A stretch of 30,272 nucleotides of DNA from Cercozoa sp. M6MM (Eukaryota; Endomyxa: Ascetosporea). The notes below the pieces were generated by a model that had not been told where the DNA came from, made no database searches, and saw only the letters and a program-made list of their open reading frames with translations. Made by a program: the position numbers and the translations under genes. Position 1 is the first letter of the stretch, and each line of letters opens with the position of its first letter. Below, one piece after another: positions 1 to 11,599 of the stretch. The DNA is taken from NCBI GenBank assembly GCA_040357565.1, contig JBDODJ010000130.1, one strand, 5' to 3'.

Positions 1-88
1 AAAAAAAGGAAAAAAAGGAAAAAAAGGAAAAAAAGGAAAAAAAGGAAAAAAGGAAAAAAGGAAAAAAGGAAAAAAGGAAAAAAAGGAA
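1..88. repeat. A6-7GG minisatellite
   Basis: The window opens with about ten head-to-tail copies of an 8-9 base unit, six or seven A followed by GG, and decays after base 88. It is a purine-only simple repeat and codes for nothing I can see. The window edge cuts it, so its true length is unknown. Confidence 0.9.
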
Positions 89-780
89 CCAAAAAAGGGA
101 GGTGCAAAAGACAACACATACAACAAGTCGTGCCCCTGTTCAACCTGCTTCGGTGACAAAACGTTGGCGAGCACGGCGTAGCCCTTTGGACAACAAAGAC
201 CAAATTTAAGCCTCCGCCGACACACAGCAAACTCGCTACCTTCTGCTTCAGGTAGGCCACTCCCTCGGCCAACTGAGTCGGTTCGTTCGCGTCGAAACGC
301 GGCACACTGCGAGATCCGGTTGTCTCAAACTCACATGACACCGAAACAAGAATAAACAATGGAATACTCCGGACACGTGACTTCTGTCCATTCCCGCTCG
401 TCTTTGATCACTGGTGCAGGACTCGACTCTGACGCACCCATGCTTGTCTTGTGCGCTCAGTACAATATACGCACACAGTGGCGCACGTTAACGTCTCCGA
501 ACAGCAAAAATCTTGGACTTGATCAGGCACATTCCGGCAAGGGTTTCTGTTTATTAGACGTTTGCCTTGCCACTCTCACTGTGCAAAGTGTGTGCATATC
601 AAATGGCGAGAAAACCGATAAAAGAGGTTTGCCTGGTTAAACGAGCGTTTTTTGATCAAATGACGTTTTTCAGTTCGGAGATGCGCAATGTGCAGTAGCC
701 TTGAAGTGCCTTTCGCTGCCGACTCTTATATAAGGGTAAGGTAAAAGAGCGAAGGGGTTTAAGTCAAGCATTGTTACGTC
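89..780. other. Upstream non-coding region of the prolyl hydroxylase gene
   Basis: No gene is supported here. A 93-codon open frame at 359-640 shows no recognisable domain and no splice partner. Near the end a TATATAA box lies at 727-733, about 50 bases before the ATG at 781. A bZIP-like TTACGTCA sits at 774-781, touching that ATG. This stretch probably holds the promoter and 5' leader of the next gene. Confidence 0.5.
727..733 (+). promoter_or_regulatory. TATA-box-like element
   Basis: TATATAA lies 48-54 bases before the ATG at 781 of a gene reading in the same direction. Spacing and sequence suit a core promoter. The transcription start is not visible, so this is inference. Confidence 0.4.
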
Positions 781-3225
781 ATGGAACCTGGAAAACGGGT
801 CACATTCGCTGCCGATCAAGGTACCACACCGTCGCTCCAGACGCTACTTCGACTGGAAAAGCAGCAACAACACTCGCGCCGTTGCAATCGACAGTTTCTC
901 TCGCTGACTGCAGCATCGCTCGTCGTTCTTGTTGCGACTTTCTTTTTGGCATTTTCCCCTTTTCCCCTTTTCAGTACTGNNNNNNNNNNNNNNNNNNNNN
1001 NNNNNNNNNNNNNNNNNNNNNNNNNNNNNNNNNNNNNNNNNNNNNNNNNNNNNNNNNNNNNNNNNNNNNNNNNNNNNNNAACGGTGGTGTTCCGCTCCGC
1101 TTTTTCTAGCATGTGACCCCGAAACAGAGTCCCCAGGAAGGCACCGACGTGTCTCCTGTGTGGTATTGCACTATGGCACCCATCGTCGTACTTCCTTTAC
1201 GGGTTCTTGCAATTGGATGCAGTGACATCGAAAATTATCTCGGCGACATTGAGCTGCCTGGATTGCATGTGCTTTGCTTGCGCGGCACGCACGGTACTTG
1301 CACTGTCCGAGTTGACCTTAAAAGTACAGAAAAGTGAAGTTTGTTTTGTTCAGTGTCCGTGTGGAAGAACGCTCTGACAGCCGAGGCGAACTGGGTCGAA
1401 TATGACAACGAACTGGAGCTGCGTGCACTTTTGGAGGTCCAACTCGACGTCGGAACTGAGAATCGAGACCGAACGTACGCGTTACGAAAAGTAAAAAGCT
1501 TGCTTGGAAGCTGAAACACCAATGAAAACAAATTTTCTCCTCAGGCACGAAAGGAAGTTGTGGAAGAGCCGTGGCAACTGTTTGATCGAGACGGACATTT
1601 GATTGAGACGTTTAATCAGCGAAAACACTTGTCCGAGCTGAACGATGGTTTGTACATTGTCACGGAGATCGGAGCTTTCGTTTGGCCGGGTTCGCTATCT
1701 TTTTTCTAAAATCCCAATGACTTTACCAGTGTCAACTGAAATGAGTAGGCGTTAGAGAAGGTTTCAAGAGAGAGGTTCAACTGGAGAAGTCCACAATCGT
1801 CCTGGAGACAGTGTCGATGCAACCACTCATTCTCGTACCTCTCTATACCTTCCTTTCTTTATCTTACTGTTAACTGAAGAGATTTGTCTTCTGTATTTAA
1901 TTTACTATTATGTACTGAACAGCAAGCAAGAAACTTCCTGGAAGGTCCGCGAACTGCCAAGATGCGAGATTTCGCAGCACCTCGGCTAGCAGCTGTAAAT
2001 CACACAAAATAATGAAGCTGAGCTGAAAACAACTGAACTGTGTATTGAGCTGAACTTTCAGTCAGCAATCGTGCTGCAAGAAGGACAAGATGAAAGCACC
2101 GACGCGACTCAATGGCGCACCTCTTCGACAGCATGGGTCACTAGTTTTCGAAGACACATTCAACACCGTGACTGTTTGTTTTATCATTGTGAATCAACTT
2201 GCAATTGCAGGTGAAACCGCGTGAGCACATCGTGTTTGCAGAAGCAACGCGTCGCGTGGCCCAGCTCTCACGTATACCGCTTGAAAACCAAGAAGAAGTA
2301 ATACTAAGTTATACCGAGAAATAAATTGAAAAGTGCCGTTTTGAATATTTTCCTTGTCGTAGGTGCAAGTGCTGCGCTACCTTCCGCCTGAAGGCAAGCG
2401 CAAGGGACAAAAGTACAGTGTACATTTCGATTTCTTCGATCCGCGCTACATGCCTGAAGTTGCTCTTTTTTTAAATTTCGTCGGGCTCAGTTTTTCCATC
2501 ATGTTGACTGCATAGGGAAGTAAAGAGTACTTCAAGCGACGCAATCGCATGCTCACAGTGTTCTGGTATCTGTCCGAAGTCGACGCAGGCGGCTCCACTT
2601 GTAAAACAACATTTAGAGAAAAAACTGAAGGATCAGTTGTTCCATGAACAACGAGTGTTTTCATAGATTTTCCCTTGGCTGGTGGGAAGCCGGAGTCCTC
2701 TGTGAAGGATTACGATGTGTGGTATTAGTTGGCACCTTCCTTTTTGCGTCTTTAGTTGAAGCTGTCATATACATTCACACATTCCAACAGTACGGGGGTC
2801 ACGGTGCCTCCAGAGACGGGCAAGGTGCTCTTGTTCTACTCGCGACATGCTGACGGCAGCTTGGACTACCATTCGCTGCACGGCGGTTGCACCGTGGAAG
2901 GTACGTTTCCGAACAAAGACTGTGCTTTGCGGCTCGACTTTCCATCAATACACAATTTATTGTTGCAGGAACATCTGCTAAATGGGCTGCAAACAACTGG
3001 AGTGCCCTTTTCCTTCGCTCAGTCTTCCGTATTGTCTGTAAACGTATTACAGTTTTATTCGCTCAGTTTGGCCCAGCGCGTACAAAGGCGAGGAGAGTCA
3101 ATACATTCGAACCTCAAACTGAGCCTTCTATCGCTTTCCGAGTAACTGTACTGTACTGTCGGTCAGAGTTCAGTCCCGCATACTGTGTTTTATATTTATT
3201 ACCTTTACTGAGTCAACGGGTCTGA
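781..3225 (+). CDS. P4H: Prolyl 4-hydroxylase (2-oxoglutarate/Fe(II) dioxygenase), membrane-anchored; multi-exon, interrupted by assembly gap
   Basis: This enzyme family hydroxylates peptidyl proline using Fe(II), 2-oxoglutarate and oxygen, normally in the ER/Golgi. From ATG 781 the first exon encodes a basic stretch and then one hydrophobic segment (about residues 41-65), fitting a type II signal anchor; 100 N follow. Later exons I can splice in phase are 1354-1490, 1545-1689, 1749-1834, 1923-1994, 2062-2136, 2211-2297, 2363-2458, 2516-2600, 2667-2721, 2791-2900 and 2969 onward; an exon at about 1221-1293 is less certain. The iron ligands are visible: HFD in KYSVHFDFFD (His 2423-2425, Asp 2429-2431) and the distal His in SLHGGC (2879-2881). 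The 2-oxoglutarate Lys is in SAKWAANNW (2980-2982). The family signature RMLTVFWYLSEVDAGGST is present. The C-terminal end past NNW is uncertain: open to 3225, or one more small intron starting at 3002. Confidence 0.85.
980..1079. other. Assembly gap (100 N)
   Basis: One hundred undetermined bases fall in the 5' part of the prolyl hydroxylase gene, just after a pyrimidine-rich CCCCTTTTCAG that could be an intron acceptor. Exon structure between about 979 and 1220 therefore cannot be settled. Confidence 0.99.
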
Positions 3226-3388
3226 CCATACGTTTCTTCGGACTTGTATCGAGTCACAGACTTTCGTTCCTATACTACATTGTCGAGCAAGCAATAGAAA
3301 GCCGCTACTCTCTGAAGACCCAGACTCTAAGTTTTCGTCCCTCAACTGGCCTCAAGTGAAACCAGACGCAAAAACTGAAACCCCAAGA

Positions 3389-4399
3389 ATGGAGACTCTG
3401 AAGCAATTCGCCCCGAACTTGAGTGCACTTTCGACGCTCGAGCAAGAAGCCGTTTGCGAATCGCTCAAACTTTGGACCATCTTCTTTGCGGTAAACGTTG
3501 TGTTTGTTTGTATCTGTATTTTGATGTGTTCAAATCCCACCGTGATAAATTGAATTGATATCTTAGATTCACACGGGTTTTGCTTCGGTTCGTGCGAAGC
3601 GCCTCGTGGGGCGATATGCGTCATTCTTGGCGCCGGTGTATCGAATTTTGTACCTGGGCGTGTCGATTTTTGTTCTTTATCGCATCGGCGTCGTCACTGC
3701 CAAGAGCAACTCCGACTGGCTGTTTAAAGAAGCACCTGAGTGGTTCTTTTGGGCCCGCGTCGGTCGTATAGTTGTCTTTCGTCTGTATCTGTGTTACTGG
3801 TGTACAGCTACTGTATGTTCTCCAATGTACAGTCGGCACTGCGGCGCTCGCGAAGTTCCATGTCATTGTGCTTTTCATCTACGATGCAGGAGAGTTCTTC
3901 GGATTCACACCATTGCTGAAAAGACGAAAAGCCATAACACCTCAAGACCCGTTCCACATTCACTTCGTGCATCGTGTAATTTTCCTGCGCAGTGTGTATG
4001 ATTTACTGTATACTCCTTGCGTCACCTGACAAGTAGTTCATTCGTCACCCGATGTTTCTCACGTGCATCTGCTTTGTGCTAAGCGCCGCACGTACTCGAA
4101 TTGAACTTCTCCACGCTGTCATTGCGTCTCTCTACTGGCTGTACGCTTTCAGTTAGCATACAACTGACTTCAGTTCATATTTTATTCATACAGTATCCTC
4201 TTTCTACTTTAGGGCCGGTCCGATGCTGGAGGATCCGAAACTAGCGATGGAATTTGGACCTGCCTTTGAAGAATACCGACGTCGCGTGCCCGCCTTCCTG
4301 CCCATCCGTGGTCTCGCCCTGACCAAGGAGGAAGCCACCAAACTCAGCGCTGACATGAACGAATATCGCGAGAAGAATGCCGTCAAGAAAGCACAGTGA
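3389..4399 (+). CDS. MddA/NnrU-type multi-pass membrane methyltransferase-like protein
   Basis: Five exons (3389-3490, 3567-3758, 3808-3975, 4037-4140, 4213-4399) join in phase into 250 residues. The N-terminal half has hydrophobic helices, including LWTIFFAIHTGFASVRAKR, like the first helices of NnrU/Z-ISO/MddA proteins. The C-terminal half has the membrane methyltransferase signature: HRFIRHPMF, then LEDPKLAMEFGPAFEEYRRR followed by VPAFLP. This matches the RHP and FGxxYxxYrxrVP pattern of methanethiol S-methyltransferase (MddA) and isoprenylcysteine methyltransferase relatives. The segment EFFG..PLLKRRKAITPQDPF also fits the MddA layout. A hydrophilic tail of about 25 residues is extra. 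Activity could be S-methylation of a small thiol, or another role in this broad superfamily; the plant zeta-carotene isomerase branch is less likely. An ATG at 3389 is the first in frame. Family call firm, substrate unknown. Confidence 0.75.
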
Positions 4400-5139
4400 C
4401 TGGACCAGACGCATAAAGCGCTTCAAAAACGAAAACCGAAACTGAACTGAAGGCGAGAAATCGGTGTTGCCAGCTTGAAGTGTTGGTTGAATGCTGAATA
4501 AAACTGCAATGAATTGAATTCAACGGTGTCTGCGCTATCTGCGCGGGTACCCGCTACCGTACCCGTAACTTCTCTAGTACGCCGGTAACATAATAAACCT
4601 GAACTGACAGTTTACAGTGCTGTACTGTACCGCACTGTATTTTCAGTCACCTGACCACACGCGACCCAGTATGATGCACTGGCAGTAAACTGAGCCGAGA
4701 GTACTGCACACGACAGATATGTAGCGTCGCACTCGACTGACACGGCTTGAGTGCGTGCAGTGCCGACCGTACAATTAAAACTTGCCGGCGGCGAGCCGTG
4801 CCACTCGACTGGTGCCAGCGCTGTCAGGAGTACAGTATAGTCGCACCGCCGCGTATTGTAGATTTACTGTACGTATCGTATGGTACGAATAAATCGCGGT
4901 AATCAGCGCTGGACACAAATACAATCTGGTTATTTTACATTGGCAAACTGGTCGTGGCATCCGTCGCATGGTGAGTCGACACACGAGTATGGCCAGTGAG
5001 CTCGAGAGCGCCAATTTGACGTCGACTCGAGTCGTGAGGAGATGTCGAATCATTGCACGGCATAGCATCACGACAGTACCAGCAGTCGCAACTGGTAATC
5101 GTGCGATTACGATCACTCAGCCGTTGAGCTTCAATTCCT
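4400..5139. other. Convergent intergenic region, about 740 bp
   Basis: This lies between two convergent genes. A polyadenylation-type AATAAA is at 4497-4502, about 100 bases after the upstream stop codon. An 8-bp perfect inverted repeat (TACAGTGC, 11-base loop, GCACTGTA) is at 4613-4639. The whole stretch is rich in CAGT/ACTG words. Short open frames at 4935-5165 on both strands overlap each other and resemble nothing known. Confidence 0.5.
4497..4502 (+). terminator. Polyadenylation signal (AATAAA)
   Basis: A canonical AATAAA hexamer lies about 98 bases downstream of the stop of the MddA-like gene, in the right orientation. The cleavage site is not visible. Confidence 0.45.
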
Positions 5140-6294
5140 TCAGTTCTCCGACTCTGTCTTAACACCAGAGTCTACAGCGACAACGGGGTCATTTGGAGAG
5201 ACAGTAGCTTGATCAGAGTCTTCCAAATCGACATCGATGACATCGATAACGATTCCCGCACCTTCGTCGTTCTCGGTGTCAGAGTGATGCCAGCAAGGCG
5301 ACAGTTTCCGAGACACGATCGGCTCCGATGTGGGAGCTTTTCGCGACTTGCGAATGTGCAGTCGCAGGCACGGGCTCGTCGGACTTGACAGCTGCTTCAA
5401 AGATAACAACTGAAGCAATGGGCATGTTGGCTAAGCAGACTACAGTTGCTCAGAATAAAATGTACCTCAGAGCCCGGTGTGCTTTGAATGGAAGTGGGCG
5501 ACGGACTGATACGTTCTTCCTGTAGTATCAATAAACCCCGCGTCTTCTGAGTATGACAAGCAAAGACGGGAGATGAAAGGACAATCATTACCAGTGGAAA
5601 TAGCGGCGGGAACAACGCATTATGCGCCGTATTGTCTGTCACACAGTATTGGAAAGGGAGCAATACAGCAAAATGTTAGAAAGCAGACAACGGATACCGG
5701 AACCTTTCGTCGTGATACGCCGACTCAAACACGACATTGGCGACGGAGTGCGATGGCCGGGTGCTAGAAATGCAGCAGTCGGACAGGCTTGTTCAGCGAC
5801 CACAGCGCGCGAATGCAGCTGCACGTGACGACTCAGATCGTCGAGTTCGATCGAGCTCAGACACTGCAGCGTCAAGTTGCTGCATGCAAAAGACAGTGAC
5901 TCCTCGTCGGACATCCAGTTCACAGTGTGTATCTGTACAGTTGCTGCCTCTCGTAGCGAACACTTTCGGCGATTCTCGCTAGCAACTGGGGCTTCGCGCC
6001 ATTGTGGAAACCGGCTGAACTGCGACGTCGTCCGCGACGACAGGCCAGAACTGCTTCTGCTCAAGTTGAGAAAAATCCCACATTCAAAAAGCACAGCAGG
6101 AAACAAGATCGACGCACCTTGCACAGCGCCCAAAGCCTCGAGTCGGCGAATTGCGATGTCGCGCAGCACGTGCAAGAAACGCAGTGGAGGTACGACGTAG
6201 CAATCCTAAAGCACTCGTCCATCCATTCTGGACGTCAAATACTGAAAGTTCGGTTGAGAGACTACACTGGGTGCGTCAGGCTTGAGTACATCAT
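5140..6294 (-). CDS. Uncharacterised protein with acidic, SUMO-interaction-motif-like C-terminus
   Basis: Seven exons on the minus strand (6268-6294, 6118-6205, 5939-6056, 5698-5879, 5592-5635, 5466-5519, 5140-5409) join in phase into 260 residues; all six introns are 54-62 nt with GT-AG ends. The first ATG used is at 6294. I do not recognise the family. The N-terminal third is helical and basic (LRDIAIRRLEALGAV, then RRGRRRSS). The middle is rich in Ser-Pro/Thr-Pro pairs, typical of proline-directed phosphorylation sites. The tail holds IVIDVIDVDLEDSD, a run of hydrophobic residues flanked by acids that resembles a SUMO-interaction motif. It sits 94 bp downstream of another minus-strand gene, so the two could be one transcript. 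A plus-strand open frame at 6002-6448 overlaps it but lacks splice support. Confidence 0.55.
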
Positions 6295-6388
6295 GGACCG
6301 TCGGATTCACGCAAATGCGGTGGCACGCATGCTCCCGCAGCAATCGTTCGTTCGCGATGGACTTTTGGCCCGCTTTGCGTTCTTTGAT

Positions 6389-8040
6389 CTAACAGAAGGG
6401 GAGCTTAAAAACGATTCAAACAAACAAGGTGCAGTAAGTTCGGAGTAGGCAAGTTTTACAAGAGCATTGACGACGTCGCCAAAAGTGAAGGTCCAAGTTT
6501 GCCCGTTCGCTGTTGGCTCGCTCAGCGCGTGTTGCAGTGTCGACAGGTGCGAATGTAGATACTGCGCCAACACAAGATTGAGCAAGCACACGCTCATGTG
6601 TAGTGCCGCCGCTTCTCTCTGTTCGGGAATCGTGAGCATCCTTTTCCAACACAAAAAACCTCAGTTTGTTTCAAGTTAAAACCAGTCCGAGAAAAGCTGG
6701 TGAATACAGTTCCTTGGCGATACTTTCGTTGTCATCATACGCTTTCTGCGACTGCCAGAGCGATTGAGACGAACCAGGATTCGCAAACGCGCCCACCACA
6801 GGCACGACGGCGATTGTGCCAACATGCGCCGTGTACGCCTTCGAGAGAAACAAACACTCAAGAGACTCAGGCAGCAAAATACTATTAGAATGTTGTACCT
6901 CAAAGCCAGGGAACGCGAACTGAATGAAATGAGAGTCACTGGAGGTAAACTCGGCAGGCTCAACGCACAGCACGCGCGTGTGCTGCAATATATGGTGAGT
7001 GTGCTCGATGCACTTTTCCAGCTGCTGCAGAGCGTGGTGTAGCTGCCTCGACTTGGCGTTGCGGCGTGGCTTGGCTTCAGCAAGCCACCGAGCGCTGAAA
7101 GTTTCCGGGCGCGTTTCTTTCGCATTATTGTGACTGCAACTGCCACTGGAAAACGGGAGAAACGTAGAGTTCAAGACTGCTGAGCTGTTGAAACAGACGT
7201 GTTGCAGCACAGCGATTTGTCGCATAATGTTGCGCGGCTCGTTCAAGACGCGCTCACACAGGCGCTTAGCTTCAGTCAGAACTTGGCGCTCGTGCTGCAA
7301 GTTGATTGCGACTGGTGCTTGCATGTGAGTGTTGCTGTCTTTGACAATTTGGTCGGTGTTGAACACGCTGATACTGGCACTTCGCCGGTGAAGGCGGCGG
7401 GCTCTCACTCCTGGAGTTGGAGTGCGACTGAGGTTTTGTGCACAAGTTGCGTTCAGTAATCGTTCGCTGGGTGCAGGAGACAGCAGACTTTCTCGCAGTT
7501 TTTGGGTGGCTGAATACCAAAAACCAAAAATACCAAAAACTGAAACGGAAATAAAGCAGAGTGATACTTCGCATTATCTCGTCATACGTCTGTGAGATCA
7601 CGCGGTGCGCCTCGGACAAGTCGCTTTCGTTCTCTTGGAGGCAGCTCGAGTTGTAGCTTTCAGTGTTTGTGCAATGCAGTTGCTCCCATTGCTGGTGAAG
7701 CGACTGCAGCTCTTCGGTGAGCTTGGCGATGCGAGATGACAAAAGCGATGCGACGGCTCGAGAAGACACCGTTCCTGCCGGTCCGGGCTCTTCTGAAATA
7801 GACGACAGCCTCTCGCCGCTTGGACTCAGAGGGCTGAAAAACAGCGACAAAACCTAACTTCAGTCATTCCTGAGAGATATGTAGTTCACCTGAGTGGAAT
7901 GGCGAAAGCGCCTTGGTGCTTATTAGAGTCGTCTGCAACTCCGCTCTAAACGTGCGTGCAAACTTAGACGAAGTGACAGAGGAAAGCGCACAAACCTGGA
8001 CACTTCGACTTCTTCGATGAGTGAAGCGGCGTCTGGACAT
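6389..8040 (-). CDS. Coiled-coil protein, possibly distant UVRAG/Atg14-like
   Basis: Seven exons (7996-8040, 7890-7945, 7568-7833, 6899-7509, 6683-6838, 6460-6618, 6389-6403) join in phase into 435 residues with introns of 44-64 nt. The start at 8040 (MSRRRFTHRR) is the best ATG in frame but an upstream exon is possible. After a Ser/Pro-rich N-terminus, a coiled coil begins at ASLLSSRIAKLTEELQSLHQ. A second helical region (HERQVLTEAKRLCERVL, LHHALQQLEKCIEHTHHIL) follows. The C-terminal part AYTAHVGTIAVVPVVGAF... with a later LHMSVCLLNLVLAQYL recalls the helix layout of UVRAG/Atg14, subunits of the class III PI3-kinase complex in autophagy and endosome traffic. That likeness is weak and by eye. 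The coding call is much firmer than the family. Confidence 0.6.
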
Positions 8041-8344
8041 CAGAACGAGCGTATGCAGAGTCTTGATCCGCTGGACAGAAAAGGAAAAAAGCTCACAACA
8101 TCAGCGTCGTTGCACACAACTGGTACTTTCAGCTCAGTCTAGTTAACCGACGAACGCAGGAGAATTCACCAGTGCCCTTAACAGGCGTTCTGCCTTCCTT
8201 CTTGTGGTGTTTCAAAAACGGCCCTTGGGTCTCCTGTTGCTCAGTCACCGTGACTGAACGCAAAGTTCATTCAGTCCACACAGTATCGATACTCCAGTAC
8301 GTTTGCTGATCGGTCGTTTGCTCTCGTGATACTTCTTTGATGGG
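8041..8344. other. Intergenic region between two minus-strand genes
   Basis: About 300 bases with no supported gene. It should contain the promoter and leader of the coiled-coil gene (start 8040) and the 3' end of the small gene that stops at 8345. No TATA-like box stands out on the minus strand. Confidence 0.4.
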
Positions 8345-8784
8345 TCAAAGACCACTATCACCTGAAGCGGTGATCACTTTCGACAGTACACTGTCCGCAC
8401 TGCGGTCCCTAGCCCCCTGGGTGAAGTGGGGATCTGCAGCCGGCTGCTCTTTTTGCTGGAAAATTTGCTGTGGTGGTTTCATTACAACCGAGGGCTTTTC
8501 CAGCAGGCTAGCAATTTTCAAAACTAAATTGTGAGTGTTGACACGCCTGCTGTGGCAGAGCAAGCATTTAACTCGGCCCAAATGAAAATATCTTTTGAGG
8601 TACTGAGCATCGGCATCATCTTTTGGTTTCTCATCGAGCCGCCGATGCAATGCTCCTCGATATTTTGGGAGGGGAGAGGAGGAGGAGGGGGAAGGCGAGG
8701 TACAGCTGAACTAAAGTGGCTCCAAAGGTGTTTTTGTATCTGTCGCTGGAATTCGCGAGCTCCACTGCTCAAAACAGCATCCAC
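8345..8784 (-). CDS. Small hypothetical protein with a Cys-X2-Cys / His motif
   Basis: Two exons (8712-8784 and 8345-8655) join in phase into 127 residues across a 56-nt intron with a strong CCTCCTCC pyrimidine tract. The N-terminus is helical (EFQRQIQKHLWSHFRALHRR). The centre reads LGRVKCLLCHSRRVNTHN, which could be half of a small zinc-binding site. The C-terminus is Gln/Pro-rich and low in complexity. I do not recognise the family. Its start faces the DYRK kinase start across a microsatellite-bearing spacer. The single 101-codon downstream exon also reads open alone, so the exact first exon is less sure than the coding call. Confidence 0.5.
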
Positions 8785-8841
8785 AGACGAAAACTAACAA
8801 AGAGAGTCGAGGATGCCGCAAGAGTACCAAACAGTGAGTCC

Positions 8842-8891
<50 letters not shown>

Positions 8892-8901
8892 NNNNNNNNN
8901 N

Positions 8902-8952
<51 letters not shown>

Positions 8953-9170
8953 CGTTTTTTTAACTGCGGTCACCCAGTTTTGTTGATGTCCGGGCGGAAA
9001 ATGGCAGGTCTCGTATTTTCTCCTCAAATCAGGCAACACTCGTATTTCCTTGCACAAGCCCGTTTGTTGCCTTTCAGCCTACCCCTGGACGTCTGAGCTA
9101 CAGTGGGCGTGTCTCCTGCAGTTTTCTCGCTGCTCTTCTGTCCTGTGGTGAACTGCCCCGGTTTTTTCGG
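8785..9170. promoter_or_regulatory. Divergent promoter spacer carrying a (GT)n microsatellite
   Basis: This 386-bp spacer separates two genes read outward, so it should hold both promoters. A long GT run with a gap occupies 8845-8948. No TATA box is obvious. Bidirectional promoter use is inferred from the arrangement only. Confidence 0.4.
8845..8948. repeat. (GT)n dinucleotide microsatellite with internal assembly gap
   Basis: Two pure GT tracts of about 47 bases each flank ten N (8892-8901). The repeat is probably longer than shown because assemblers collapse such runs. Alternating purine-pyrimidine DNA of this length can adopt Z-DNA, known from other systems. Confidence 0.95.
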
Positions 9171-10916
<1,746 letters not shown>

Positions 10917-11445
10917 GTACCGTCTTCCAGCCGCCAGCGACGAGATCACTGCAATATCGCATCCCTATTCTAAGATACGTCGCTGACTACAGCCAGTGCT
11001 ACTGTATGTCAATGCACTTGTCATGTTCCAATACACCAGTTAAAAATGTTTATCGAGTACGCTGCATCGCCGATGAAAGCGAGGTCTCGACTCACGACTC
11101 GTCAGTCATTAGGCCACGGTAATACTGGGCATGATCACAGTGAGGGGCCCTAGGATTCTCATTTCGTCTAAATTTACTTGTTTGATGTCTTCTCTCTCGT
11201 CGCTGCGGGACACTGTCCCATAAAGACTCAGGTTCCTGTCCCACAACGACCCAGCGCAGGTTTCTGTCCATGATTACTAATGTTAGATACTACCGGTATG
11301 CGCTTGCGACCCACCCAGGACTGGTACAGAGAAATGACGCTACATACGATAGTTGGTTTCTTAAGACTAAACTAACTACTGTAACTCTTGCGTTAGACCA
11401 CGGGAGGCGAGGGACCATCATCCGATCAAAAAAAGACGACAGCGC
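10917..11445. other. Convergent intergenic region, about 530 bp
   Basis: No gene is supported between the kinase stop and the end of the minus-strand PPR-like gene. It contains a short perfect palindrome GGGACACTGTCCC at about 11208-11220. It also contains a 79-bp element (11298-11376) that recurs near 19428. Confidence 0.5.
11298..11376 (-). repeat. Copy A of a diverged dispersed element
   Basis: This stretch aligns by eye with 19428-19506. Shared blocks in the same order are ATGCGCTT, CCACCCAG, GACTGGTACA, AGTTGGT.TCTTA and GACTAAACTAAC, with small indels between them. Both copies lie just beyond the stop of a minus-strand gene and have the same orientation relative to that gene. It may be an old short mobile element or a 3'-end element. 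Confidence 0.6.
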
Positions 11446-11558
11446 TTACAGCGAGATCTCGAGGTGCAAGTCGTAGACGACAGTGCCGCGTCCGTTAATG
11501 TCGAAAGTCGCAATGCCACGCCACTCGCCGCACATCGGATCGGTCGGTTCATTTCGTC

Positions 11559-11599
<41 letters not shown>

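Noticed and set aside
359..640. 93-codon plus-strand open frame upstream of the prolyl hydroxylase gene
   Set aside because: No domain, no splice partner and no codon pattern beyond chance; it lies in the likely promoter region.
771..1225. Open frames spanning the 100-N gap
   Set aside because: They exist only because N codons carry no stops; only the segment starting at 781 before the gap has support as an exon.
6002..6448. 148-codon plus-strand open frame
   Set aside because: It overlaps two minus-strand genes whose exons join in phase across several GT-AG introns; the plus frame has no recognisable domain.
8716..9096. Open frames running through the GT repeat (Val-Cys or Thr-His polymers)
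   Set aside because: Dinucleotide repeats are open in several frames on both strands; there is no other coding support.
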